A DNA stretch of 64,000 nt. Source: Litsea cubeba. Its lineage: Eukaryota > Streptophyta > Magnoliopsida > Laurales > Lauraceae. Location of the stretch: NCBI GenBank assembly GCA_012931725.1, contig CM022946.1, forward strand, positions 141,247,052-141,311,051, read 5' to 3'. Positions 1-10,564 of the stretch are shown here, piece after piece (positions within the stretch are counted from its first letter, which is position 1; each line of letters begins with the position of its first letter). The translations under genes were made by a program, and so were the position numbers. Below the pieces are notes generated by a model. That model worked only from the letters and a program-made list of their open reading frames with translations. It made no database searches and was not told the origin of the DNA.

Positions 1-987
1 TTATTGCTCAGGAGGCTTCACCTCAAATTTCAGGTCATTCCGACATCGCTTGACCCAGTTTCAGCTTCTGACGGAAAATCGGCAGCTCGGCGCGACAAAG
101 TCTTCGACTTTCTCAGGAAATTGAAAACTTTGCAAAATAAAATGCAAGGATTCTCATCAGGTTTCCTACAGAGAAATCAGGCCAATAAATGGTCAAGAAT
201 GTCAAGGAAAAATACAGAAGAAAAAAGAATCGAAAAACAGTAAAAACAGACACAAAACGGGACAAAAGGGGGAAAAACCCCCCCAGGGTCGCAGACCCCT
301 GCGACCCTGGAGCCCGGGATCGCCGGGAAGGCCCCGGAAACCCCGGTTTTCGCTGTTTTTTCGCGATTCGAAGCGTCCAGCCTCTGGTAGTTTCCAAAAC
401 TCATACTTTTGAGACACCAAATCCTCTGACATCCGTCAAAAACACGGGTCAATCATCAAAAGTGTCGAAAACAACATTGATCGCCACCCGGTCAACCAAA
501 AAAAAAGTGTGCTTGCTTCCCGACCGATCGAGAAATTGACAGGACAGATGGCACTGACCCGCTGTTGGCAACCAACACCTGAAGTCACATGGTCATCTAA
601 TGTCGATCTACATGAAGATCCATCGATGATCATTGCCAGAAGAATCCCAAAAGACGCGGCACGGCCCGCGACTCTTCAACTGCTCGGCGACCACTTAATG
701 CGATTAATTGACTAGCTTTATTACAGTCATTAATCCATTTCTTTGGACGGACCAATCAGAAGCAAGCATCCGGGAGTTACAAGTCAAGAGATTCATGGCA
801 TTTAACCCATGAAACTCCTCCCATCATGGCGATTAAAGGCGATTAAATGCCCTTAATCTCCTCCAGCCAATCAGAAGCCAAGAAAAAGGAGTTACAAAAT
901 AAAGGAATTAATCCTGTAACTCCTCCCATTATGCGGCTTAATGACAATAAGAGCCCATAAACCCTCCTAAATGGCTACCTAAAAGCC

Positions 988-995
988 TATAAATA
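988..995 (+). promoter_or_regulatory. TATA box of the outer 5' LTR
   Basis: TATAAATA is preceded by AAGCC and followed by a purine-rich stretch. Two CCAATCAGAAG motifs lie 110-240 bp upstream. The same TATAAATA sits at the matching place in all four LTRs (2643-2650 and 22017-22024 on the minus strand, 42778-42785 on the plus strand), so it is a conserved U3/R core promoter. Transcription should start roughly 30 bp downstream. Confidence 0.7.
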
Positions 996-1161
996 GGAGA
1001 GCTCTCCAAGAAGAAAGAGATCGGAAAAAACCAAACAAAGATCGGAAAAAAACACGGAGACACAGACAAAGCACAGAAATTCAGAAAAGGAAAAGAGAGA
1101 AAACTTTGCGGAAGTTCTACACCGACCACCGCTACAAGGTGACAAAAGTCCCTTGGGGGTA

Positions 1162-1177
1162 CCCCCCCCCCCCCCCC
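1162..1177 (+). repeat. Poly-C homopolymer in the LTR
   Basis: Sixteen consecutive C follow TTGGGGGTA. The equivalent run is 27 C at 42954-42980, and appears as 7 G near 2486-2492 and 11 G near 21858-21868 in the two minus-strand LTRs. It is a length-variable mononucleotide tract inside an otherwise palindromic GGGGGTACCCCC context. Confidence 0.85.
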
Positions 1178-1513
1178 AAGGTCCTTGCCTTCTCCTTCTG
1201 CCTCCAATGGCTTAGATGTGACTTTTCAGCCCGTCTACTCGGTTTTTTATTGGACATAGGACCTCCTTTTGGTCTTTGTCCTCTAAAAACCTGAGGTTAT
1301 AGCCAAGCCAAGCAAATCAATAGCATCCTCTGTTCTCATCTGCATGGACGATGGCGAAGCCCACATATGGCTTGCGACCGTCAATCTGAACGGGTCCCCC
1401 ATAATCTCCTGAGAAGTTAGATCCTCCTTTTCTTGCTTTTCATTGTAGTTTGTATTTTTTCAAAAGAGACAAAAATCACAACTCTTGTCTTTCATTATTG
1501 ATAAGGATTGTAA

Positions 1514-1592
1514 ATCGGCTATAAACGCCAAAATCGGCTATAAACGCCAGAAATCGGCTATAAACGCCAAAATCGGCTATAAATGCCAAAAA
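1514..1592 (+). repeat. LTR minisatellite, GGCTATAAACGCCA core, about 4 units
   Basis: Four units of 19-20 bp share the core CGGCTATAAAYGCCA. The same array occurs in the other LTRs (about 2100-2155 and 21440-21525 read in reverse, and 43315-43395). The core also recurs in the larger internal arrays at 10565-10850 and 34640-34960. Confidence 0.85.
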
Positions 1593-1854
1593 AATCGCCT
1601 ATTACGGCAAACCAAGAAAAATGTCTTTTTTCTTAAATATATGTGCAATGGAAAACTTGAAAGAAGTTGATTTCTTTTTTACTTGCGAAGGTTGGTCTCC
1701 GGATCACCACTTGCAATTCCGAGTAAAATAGAAAATCTGGCACACCCACACAACAAAAATGTTGATGCGCGCCTCTGCCCCCCGGTTACGAAAGGGTCGG
1801 ACCCAACGGACTCCCACGTCCGCCGACCTCGGTAGGAACCGAGCAGGGGTGCGG

Positions 1855-1859
1855 TCCAT
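1855..1859. repeat. Target-site duplication (left copy) of the nested element
   Basis: TCCAT at 1855-1859 matches TCCAT at 23772-23776 directly beyond the nested element's right LTR. The right copy is followed by CA-AGC-TGGCACACCC, which is the normal LTR end plus primer site of the outer element. This confirms that an intact LTR/primer-site junction was split. Confidence 0.8.
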
Positions 1860-4341
1860 CAATGCAATTCCGTCGGGTCCGACCCTTTCGTAACCGGGGG
1901 GCAGGGGCGTGCATCAACATTTCTTTTTTTTGTGTGGGTGTGCCAGATTTTCTATTTTACTTGGAATTGCAAGTGGTGATCCGGAGATCAACCTTCGCAA
2001 GTAAAAAGGAAATAAACTTCTTTCAAGTTTTCCATTGTACATATATTTAAGAAAAGAGACATTTTCTTGGTTTGCCGTGAAAGGCGATTTTTTTGGAATT
2101 TATAGCCGATTTTGGCGTTTATAGCCGATTTTGGCGTTTATAGTCGATTTACAATTCTTATTAATAATGAAAGACAAGAGTTGTGATTTTTGTCTCTTTT
2201 AAAAAAATACAAACTACAATGAAAAGCAAGAAAATGATGATCTAACTTCTCAGGAGATTGTGGGGGACTCATTTAGATTGACGGTCGCAAGCCATATGTG
2301 GGCTTCGCTATCATCCATGCAGATGAGAACAGAGGATGCTATTGATTCACTTGGCTTGGCTATAACCTCAGGTTTTTAGAGAACAAAGACCAAAAGAAGG
2401 TCCTATGTCCAATAAAAAGCCGAGTAGACGGGCTTGAAAAGCCACATCTAAGCCATTGGAGGCAGGAGGAGAAGGCAAGGACCTTGGGGGGGTACCCCCA
2501 AGGGACTTTTGTCACCTTGTAGCGGTGGCCGGTGTAGAACTTCCGTAGAGTTTTCTCTCTTTTCCTTCTCTGAATTTCTGTGCTTTGTCTGCGATTTTTT
2601 CTTCGATCTTTCTTCGATTCCTTTCTTCTTGGAGAGCTCTCCTATTTATAGGCTTTTAGGTGGCCATTTAAGAGGGTTTATGAGCCTTGATTGTCATAAA
2701 GCTACATAAAGGGAGGAGTTACAAAATTGAATTCTTTATTTTGTAACTCCTTTTTCTTGGCTTCTGATTGGCCGGAGGAGATTGAGGGCATTTAATCGCC
2801 TTTAATCGCCATGATGGGAGGAGTTTCATGGGTTAAATGCCATGAATCTCTTGACTTGTAACTCCCGGATGCTTGCTTCTGATTGGTCCGTCCAAAGAAA
2901 TGGATTAATGACTGTAATAAAGTTAGTCAATTAATCACATTAAGTGGTCGCCGAGCATCTAAAGAGTCGCGGGCCGTGCCGCGTCTTTTGGGATTCTTCT
3001 GGTGATGATCATCGATGGATCTTCATGTAGATCGACATCAGATGACCATCTAATTTCAGGTGTTTGTTGCCAACAGCGGGTCGGTGCCATCAGTCCTGTC
3101 GATTTCTTGATCGGTCGGGTAGCGATCAATATTGTTTTCAATACTCTTAATGATTGACCCGTGTTTTGGACGGATGTCAGAGGATTTGGTGTCTCAAAAG
3201 TATGAATTTTGGAAAGTACCAGAGGCTGGGCTCTTCGAATTGCAAAAAAACGGCGAAAACCGGGGTTTCCGGGGCCTTCCCGGCGACCCTGGCCCAGGGT
3301 CGCAGGGGTCTGCGACCCTGGGGGGTTTTCCCCCCTTTGTGTCCCGTTTTGTGTCCATTTTTGCTGTTTTTCGATTCTTTTTTCTTCTGTATTTTTCCTT
3401 GACATTTTGACCATTTATTGGCCTGATTTCTTTGTAGGAAACCTGATGAGAATCCTTGCATTTTATTTTGCAAAGTTTTCAATTTCCTGAGAAAGCCGAA
3501 GACTTTGTCGCGCAGAGCTGTCGATTTTCCGTCAGAAGCGGAAACTGGGTCAAACGATGTCGGAATGACCAGAGATTTGGTGCGAAGCCTCCTGAGCAAT
3601 AAATAAGACCAACCATAGGCTTTTGTTTGAGTTTTGAAGCCGTTTGGGGTCCTATCACCAGTACACTTGCTTTTGTCGCGATGAAGATGTCGCGGTTTGA
3701 TGTGCGGTCAACCGATGTCCGATTGACTTGAAATTTGACAGGGAACCTATTGGAGTCATTTTAAGATGATCCATAGGCTCTGTCTTGGAAACCATGGTCC
3801 CGGAGAGCTTTGCCGCCGAGAGGCCTGATTTGGCTTCCGAGCGTCAAACTATGGTCAAATGTTGTCGAAATGACCTGAAATTTGACGTGTAGCCCTTTAC
3901 AAGCATTTTGAAGCCGTCCATGTGCTCTATCTGATGAGTAATGGCCTCGGTGGTTCTCGCCGCCGAGAGGCTTGATTTAGCTGTTCGAGGGTTGATGTAG
4001 GGTCAAACGTTGTCGATTTGACTCGGAACTTGACGTGGAGCCTTTTGGAAGTATTTTGAGACCATCCATCGGCTCTGATCGAAGATTTGGTGTCTCCGAT
4101 GCTTTTGCCGCCGAGAGCTCCTTTTTAGCTGTCGGAGAAGCGAGGTTAGGCCAAATGATTTTGAAAAGGCCCGAAACTTCTTATGTACTTCTCTTTTGGC
4201 TGTCTTGAAGGATCTTGCAGTTTTTGTTTGATTCTGACAAGATTTGATTTTTGGAAGTAGCATTGCCTATTTATGGCAGGTTGCGACTTCATATAGCTCT
4301 TTGGATCTTGAAGAGGCAAAGTGACATTTTTGGTGTCAACA
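1860..4341 (-). repeat. 3' LTR of the nested minus-strand element (U5 end truncated)
   Basis: This is homologous to 21223-23771. On the plus strand it ends GGTGTCAACA, which is TGTTGACACC on the element's own strand, next to the polypurine tract. The U5 end has lost the first 52 bp seen at 21171-21222; about ten unrelated bases (CAATGCAATT) stand in their place. The remaining LTR is about 2.48 kb. Confidence 0.87.
2643..2650 (-). promoter_or_regulatory. TATA box of the nested element's 3' LTR
   Basis: TATTTATA on the plus strand is TATAAATA on the element strand. It is the counterpart of the TATA box at 988, with CCAAT-type motifs (ATTGGCC, ATTGGTCC) on its upstream side. Confidence 0.65.
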
Positions 4342-4356
4342 AATGCCCCCTCGAGG
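4342..4356 (-). other. Polypurine tract of the nested element
   Basis: On the minus strand this reads CCTCGAGGGGGCATT directly before the LTR start TGTTGACACC. The outer element has the matching tract at 41043-41057. Such tracts prime plus-strand DNA synthesis. Confidence 0.75.
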
Positions 4357-5399
4357 TACAGCGACGAGTTACTTAACTTTTGTAGTCGATGTGCCTCGAA
4401 GAGATTTTTGAAGGAGAGCCTGTGACTTGACCAAGAGTCTTTGAGCAGTCTTTCTTTTTGGTATTTGTAGCCTTTTGAGCTTCCAGGGGGATTTTATGGT
4501 AGTGAAAGGGATCATGTACCATCTCGAGGCTAAGTTTTGAATATGACATCAGGGATGTGGATTTGGGTTTTGACCTTGTGACCTAACAGGCTATATGTGG
4601 CAGGTTAGGGGGTCGGTTTTGGTTTTGATCGTGTGACCCAACAAGCTGTATGTGGAATGTTGGGGGATCAATTTTGGTTTTGATCTTGTGACCTAACAGG
4701 CTGTATGTGGCATAGGGGACCAGGTTTTAGTTTTTGGTTTTGGTCTTGTGACCCAACAAGCTGTATGTGGCAAGTTAGGGGACCAGGATTTGGTTTGATT
4801 TTTGTGGAATGTCAATTTCAAGATTTTGGCTCAATTTGGTATATGAGGCTGGATGATTTGATTTTTGGAAGCTCATGAGGCTTGGAATTCTCTTTTGTAT
4901 GGTCGAATCAACTCAAAAGAGGCATGGAACCATTTTTGTATGCTCTTGGTAAGAGGGATTTCTCTTTGACTAAAAGCCCGAATTTTTTTTTTTTTTTTTT
5001 TTTGTGTGCCTAGGTGGTCAAACCTGGCTCATATGGGCTAACCCATGGGACCTTAAGCTTTTGAAATGGCTTAGATCTCATATGGTGTCATTTTTGTAAA
5101 GAATATCCAAAAATATCTCATTTGGATAGAGAATATCTAAGAATATCTTTACTTGGAGAGAATCTCTCATATTCCCTTTATTTTGGGATAGGATATCTCA
5201 AGATATCTTTCTTTTGGGAAAGAATCCCTCTTTGATCCTATCTATTAGGAGAAAATCTCTCATTGATTTCTTTTTGGGAGAGAATCCCTCAAGATACCTT
5301 TCTTTTGGAAAAGAATCTTTCTAATCTCTTTCTTTTGGTAAGGTTACTAATTAGTAACACTTATCTCTTTCTTCTTTCCTTCTTTGGTTTGCTCTCTTC
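4357..5399. other. Non-coding 3' region of the nested element
   Basis: No coding was recognised. It holds a four-unit tandem repeat (4569-4794), a poly-T run (about 4984-5003) and short degenerate AT-rich repeats containing GAATATCT or GAGAATCTCTC (5090-5330). It leads into the promoter of the gene starting at 5529. Confidence 0.7.
4569..4794. repeat. Tandem repeat, ~56-59 bp x 4
   Basis: Units begin near 4569, 4625, 4680 and 4739 and share GTGACCYAACARGCT followed by GTATGTGG. The matching place in the outer element (about 40697-40835) has only two units, so copy number changed after the two elements diverged. Confidence 0.8.
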
Positions 5400-5407
5400 T
5401 ATAAAAG
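5400..5407 (+). promoter_or_regulatory. TATA box of the antisense gene
   Basis: TATAAAAG lies 122 bp upstream of the ATG at 5529, in a CT-rich stretch typical of plant core promoters. The same box is kept at 40100-40107 on the minus strand in the other element. It points away from the retroelement's own transcription. Confidence 0.6.
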
Positions 5408-5538
5408 CAAGGAGGAGGTTGGATCTCTTGCTCTTATTACTTTCTTTTGCAATAATCTCAAGAGGGCTTCAAGACCAAGAGTTCTTCTTCTTCAAGATCT
5501 TCAAGACTTTTCTTCTTCTTCTCCATCAATGGCTTCAA

Positions 5539-6257
5539 GTAAGTTCCCTTTTTCAAGAAAACTCCATTGTAGGAAAAAAAAAATTCTTCTTTCTTTTTTT
5601 TCTCCACGTGTTTTCCTTTTTTTTTTTCACACGTTTTTTTTTTCTTCTTTTTTTTTTCATGTTTTGTTTTTTTTTTTTTTTGTGGGCCGTACGGACAGAT
5701 CCGTCCGGATCTGGCCGTACGGCCACGTGGCCTGTGGGCCATCTCCCTTTTTTTTTCTTCTTTTTTTTTGTTTTCTTTCCCCTTTTTTTTTTCAAGAAAG
5801 TTTCTTTTCTTTTTTTTTTGTTTTCTTTCCCCTCTTTTTTTCAAGAAAGTCTCTTTTCTTTTCTTTTTTGTTTTATTTCCCCTCTTTTTTTTTTTTGCTC
5901 ATCATGATAATGCCCCCTTTTTTTTTTGGCAAACCTAGATGTTCATGCATGCATTCAGTTGTAAATTAAATTTGTAGCATGATGTGATAGCATACCTGAA
6001 AGTTTTCGCAATTTTGGGAATTTGGAGCTCGAAGCGATGTTGAGCCCTTCCTGATTTTGCGGAGACTTTGAGGTTTCGAAAGTTTGGAGTTTCGGAGCTC
6101 GCAGCGATGTTGAGCCCATCTTCAAGCTTTCTATTTCTTTCGGGATAGTTCCTTTTCTTTGGAATTGCCCCGGCATCATGTCAAAATTTCGCCAGATTTT
6201 TTTTAACGAGATTCTGTCATTTTGATGTTTGATCTTTTTCTTTTCCATCCTTTTCAG
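5539..6257 (+). other. Intron 1 of the antisense gene, with poly-T tracts and a GC palindrome cluster
   Basis: The donor is A|GTAAGTTCC and the acceptor is TTTTCAG|GTGG, joining ATGGCTTCAA to the long exon 2 in frame. The intron is 719 bp, rich in T runs, and carries two copies of a CCCCTTTTTTTTCAAGAAAG-like unit (about 5780-5850). Its 3' part repeats the phrase GAGCTCGMAGCGATGTTGAGCCC twice (about 6026 and 6090). The same intron is at 39264-39968 in the other element. Confidence 0.65.
5684..5740. repeat. GC-rich palindrome cluster inside intron 1
   Basis: Within a long T-rich tract lie two overlapping perfect 12-bp palindromes, GGCCGTACGGCC (5713-5724) and GGCCACGTGGCC (5721-5732). An imperfect palindrome AGATCCGTCCGGATCT lies at 5697-5712. 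The second perfect one contains a CACGTG G-box. The partner element keeps the cluster at 39746-39802, where the third palindrome is perfect over 16 bp (39774-39789). Confidence 0.75.
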
Positions 6258-9200
6258 GTGGTTCCTCCAGAACGAACAAGGGTAAAGAGCCTGCTACAAG
6301 CGTACCTCGTCGATCTTCTAGATCTTCTAATCCGGCAGTTCAGCAGGCCTTTGAGAAGGTCCAGTATGTTGAGAGAAATCTGGAAGAGTGCGACTCCCTC
6401 AACAGAGATGAGATGAGGCAGCGACTGATCACTCTCAAGGGAGAGGAATTCTATAAGATCATGGTAAGCAGTCATCCATGGGTGATGGAAGATCAGAGCA
6501 TTTTGCCCAAGCCTACCTTCTTCTTTGGTGATGCAGTCCCTGATGACATGACATAACAGAGGAGATGTTTTCAGTTCTCTTTCACAACAGATGGTGAGAA
6601 GAAGACTGTTGTTACCCGGTCGACGTTTGATCGCACCGTCTCGATTCTGAGCCTTGCCCCCACGTGCCCTAAGAGGGAAGATCCTCCAAGCTGGGTGAGA
6701 AGGACAAATGTAATCAAGATCGGGGTTTTTGTTGGCGGTTCTCCTGGATATACGGAGAGGTCGCCTGTTGACATGGACCTGTTGATGCCATCCAGCGGCT
6801 ACCAGGGCTCTGATTATCCGTCGGTCGATTTGAGACCGGTGGGCCTTGGTATTTTCAGCGGTGACGACAGCAATTGGATCAAGCCTTTTCGACTTCGTGG
6901 CCATTTCAATGCTGACTCCGAGTGGAAGTCGTGGACTGATCGCGTCCTGCTGATTGGTGGCGTCGTTTTGAAGGAAGCCGGGATATTTGATGCGGTCCGC
7001 GCCTTTAGAGAGACCGTGATCTTTTCCGACGAGGCCTTCATGGCTATGCTGGAATCATTCCTCCCACAAACCAATACCTTCGTTGTGACGAATGGTGAGA
7101 TTGGTTTTTCTTTGAAGGAGCTGAGCGCCATTACTGGATTGCCCTACCTTGGCAAACTCTATGAGGAGTTTATGCCGATTGACAGCGTCCTTGAGGGGCA
7201 GTCTGAGGAGTTCAGGCTTCTGTACTTTCAGCTCGTCGCCTTCTATGATTTTTTGAAGGAGAACGAGGGTTTGAAAGTTAGATCCAGCAGTTGGAAGAGT
7301 TTTAGCTCTTCATTCCCCAATTTTTCTGACCGCAAGGAGTCTTCTGATAGTGTGACCCAAGAAGCCAGGGCCCAGGATCCAAGTTCGAAGAAGATCTTAG
7401 CCATGCAAGAAGAGTTGAGAGATTTCTGTGCAAGTACAAGCATCATATGTCCTGACATTGCGCTGCGGAGAGATCTCGTTGTTTACCTCACTTATTGGCT
7501 TGGTGAGGCTATTTTTGCTGGAGGAGATGGAATGCACATCAGGCCGCATTGTATTTTTCCGGCTTGTCAGATGGCGTTTGGATAGCAGCTTGCTTTGGTG
7601 CCAGCTCTTTACTCCTACCTGTGCACCGAACTGCAGGCTGCTGCTTTTTTGGGTTCGGCTTGGGCTTCCCATGAATAGTGTATTTCAGCCCACATCTTTT
7701 ATTCGTGGTATGTATACCACTGTCCTGGCTTCCACCGGCTGGGTGCCGCACAGGATGATGATCCTCTGATGATTCGACTGGCTAAGGGCAAATCCGTTTC
7801 TGAATCACTTTTGTTTGCCCGCATGAGGATCCGACGGTTCAGGGACGTCGAGATGGGGCAGTCTTCAGTGAAGCTTTCTCCAGAGTTGCGGAAGAAGGCT
7901 TTTGATTTTGGTGCCTCCCGAGACTCTACCAGGGCGGGGTCGGGAAGGCATTACTCCTTGACCAATGCAGAGAGAGAGTGGCTTTTCAGCATACGTGTCG
8001 GCACGATGGTGTACCGCAGACATCTTTTCGTCGACATCCAGGCGTATGTACCCTCTCGCTTTGCTTTGCAGCTGGGTTTTTCTCAAGGCGTTGTCGGAGC
8101 GCCTTCAAGCATGGTGAAGCATTTTGGAGGTTTACAGGACGGGAGAAATGCATGGGCTTTCTATAGTGCTGAAGATACTACAGCCATGATTTCTTATCCT
8201 GTGTTGCTGACTTCCCGGACTGCCGGCTTTGCGAAGTGGTTCGCGGAGAGCTTTTCGGCATATCGGGGGCTTTCCAGGAAGGAGCTTGGTGTGAAGCTAG
8301 CATCTGGAAAGGGCCTTGGAAAGTCGGATGGCGTCCGGCGAGAGGAAGTTTGGGCCTTCCTTTCTGGAGAGAAGCACAAGATAGGCTTTCTCGGTGACCA
8401 GGGCGTCATTGGTTCTGAAGCTGTTCGAGAAATACCTGATGAGGCTTTAGAGCAGCTAGAACAGGAGGAAGCCGAACTTGGCGCTTGGATGCAAGCAACG
8501 CAGAGGCAAGCTTCCGTGGAGTCTACTGGCAAGAGTAGACCATCCAGTGAGGAGTCAAGTGGGAAACCTGACTCTGACAACGGGGCAGGTTCCTCTAAGA
8601 AGTAAGCCCGCCAAGTTAAGAGGGGGAGGAGTCATCATCGCAGCAAAGGGCAGCATGAGGACTCTCCTGACTTGGAAGTTCCTCTTACTATCAATGAGGA
8701 TGTGCCAGTGGATGCTGACGAGCCTCCAGAGAAGAGAAGCCGAGAAGAAGAGACCGTTGGTGAAGGTATGATTCTTCCTTTTTCTCTTTCCATTTCTTTT
8801 CATGGGATTTTTTCCATGTTATGATTTGCTTCTTGTTTCTGCCCCTTTTTTTTTTTTTTAGCAGAGGAAGACTTGGTGATGCCTGAGGTTCCAGTCGATG
8901 AGGTGGTGATGGATCCTGTCGGGGCACCTGAAGAAGAACCGAGGGATTCTGGAGTGAATCCAGAGTCTCCAATTGGTATGACTTCTCTTTTTTTTTTTTT
9001 TGTCTGTGACTTGGTTTGCTAACACATTTCCTGCCAGTTGACTTGCCACAGGATTCCGATGACTTTGAACCATCGATGGACGCAAATGTTGATGACGCTT
9101 CCGATGAGTTCATAGAGGAAGAAAGTGTTCCGCCAGTCGTCGAAGAAGGTATTTTGTAGTTATAACCCTGATAATGATTTCCAAACAGGATTATATTCAT

Positions 9201-10320
9201 ACCTTTTTGTGTTTCTTTGGCAGGTTTTGAAGTGACAAAGGAGGGTCCGTCGCTTCCTTCAGAACCAGAGCAAGGGATGCCAGAGGTTGATCCAGAGGTA
9301 GAGATTCCTGGGACCAGCTCTGACAATGTTGAGGAGATTCCTCGTGCTGAGATTCCTTCCCGAGCAGGAGTAGCTTCAGCTGGAAAGAGTTTTTTTGTTA
9401 CTCTTCCAACAGATGATGATATGAGCAGCCGACCAACGGAGTTGGGCGAATCTTCAGCTGGGCCATCTCTTCTTTTTGCGAAGAAGGTGGTGGTGCGAGT
9501 TCTGAGCTCTTGGATTGAGACTCTCTTTTCTGGGCACTTGGAAGCCAGATTTGGCATGATCCAGCATGTGCAGGAGATTCTTAGTGATGCCGAAGAGGCT
9601 GGTCTGGATGTCACAGGTGCCAGGGCGATCGTTGATAGGATCATTGCACTGGGTGACAAGTGGTTTGAGACCGTGGGTTTGGCTGATGACCAGTTCTTCA
9701 AGGAGATGTTCCTGGACCCTGCTGATAAGGCTAAGTCTGACCTGGATGAGGCTACAGAAAGCAGGAAGCAGGCAGTCCGAAAGAAGAACTTAGAAAAGCT
9801 AACCATCATCGGGCTGACACATGACCTTAACATCCTTGATAGGGAGGTCGATGAGGCCAGGAAACGTCTTGAGCCTCTGCAGGCACAAGTCGCTGCCAAG
9901 TGGACTGCCATAATAGAGGCTCGCGACAGGGAGAGTGCTCTGATTCGCCTGGTTGCAGATGCCAATCGAGTTCTTGAAAGGAAATCTGAAGAAAGCGAAC
10001 GATGGCAAACTGCTCGGGATAAGTTTCCCGGTGTGAAAGAAGGGGTACAGCCCACTCCAGCATCTCATGGCAGGTTCCTGAAGAAGCGTGCCTTGGAATC
10101 CTTGACGGCTGAGGCTAAAAGTTTGCTTGAGGAGCTGAACTCTTGGCTGGAGACCATTTTTGATTGAGCTCCTGTATTTTTTTTTAACAGAAACCATCCT
10201 TCTCTCTTTTTTGGTACCACTTGTATTTTTTTTTAGTACTTATTTTTTTGTAGTGCTTGTGAACACTTTCTCTCTTTTTTTTTTTGTACCAAATGTATAT
10301 TTTTTTTTGTACTCTTTTTT

Positions 10321-10447
10321 TTGTTATCCCTACGCTCACTTGAATCTTTTTGTGATAAAAGTAATTGCTAAATGGGATGCTCTTCTTTTTTTGTTATCCC
10401 TACGCTCACTTGAATCTTTTTGTGATAAAAGTAATTGCTAAATGGGA
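10321..10447. repeat. 57-bp unit duplicated at 70-bp spacing
   Basis: The units at 10321-10377 and 10391-10447 are identical from TTGTTATCCCTACGC to GCTAAATGGGA. The partner element has the same duplication at about 35060-35186, so it predates the split of the two copies. Confidence 0.85.
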
Positions 10448-10564
10448 TTTGATCAAAAGGTTGTCATTTTGTAAAAATCTTTTGTCAAATGATTGTTTTG
10501 GCATGGAAGCCAGGTTTTTGTTTGTGGCATGGAAGCCAATTTTGGCATGAGAGCCAGCTTTTCT

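Larger units (their letters stand above)
1..1859 (+). repeat. 5' LTR of the outer element (3' part only)
   Basis: This aligns with 41797-43664 almost base for base and ends in the same GCGGTCCAT stretch. About 740 bp of U3 lie before the window. It includes CCAAT boxes (751 and about 876), a TATA box at 988, a poly-C run and a small minisatellite. The terminal CA is separated from the body by the nested element; the bases CA resume at 23777-23778 beside the primer site. Confidence 0.88.
5529..10167 (+). pseudogene. Antisense five-exon gene, plant-mobile-domain-like protein (nested element copy, broken)
   Basis: Exons: 5529-5538, 6258-8765, 8865-8975, 9038-9148, 9224-10167. All four introns start GT and end AG, and the frame is kept across every junction (3,684 nt, 1,228 codons with the stop). 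Intron 2 has a tandem acceptor (TAGCAG), so exon 3 could start at 8862. Exon 2 encodes a domain resembling the plant mobile domain: a FLPQTNTF segment, then a GE...SLKELSAITGLP segment, then conserved W and Y positions. Exons 3-4 are acidic. Exon 5 is helical and heptad-like, probably coiled coil. The gene opposes gag-pol and has its own TATA box at 5400. Damage: TAA at 6554, TAG at 7583, a +1/-1 frameshift pair at about 7650-7700, and TAA at 8603; the other copy is open at each of these sites. Function is unknown; related domains occur in host proteins and in transposons. Confidence 0.75.

Noticed and set aside
1863..1872. Reading TGCAATTCC at 1863 as a native TG start of the nested LTR
   Set aside because: The full LTR at 21171 starts TGATGGACC and the matching primer site follows it; the TG at 1863 lies in filler sequence and gives no consistent 5-bp duplication.
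5263..5969. Open frames of up to 214 codons rich in Phe on one strand and Lys on the other (also at 39552-40262)
   Set aside because: They are translations of T/A homopolymer runs in intron 1 and the promoter region of the antisense gene; composition explains them fully.
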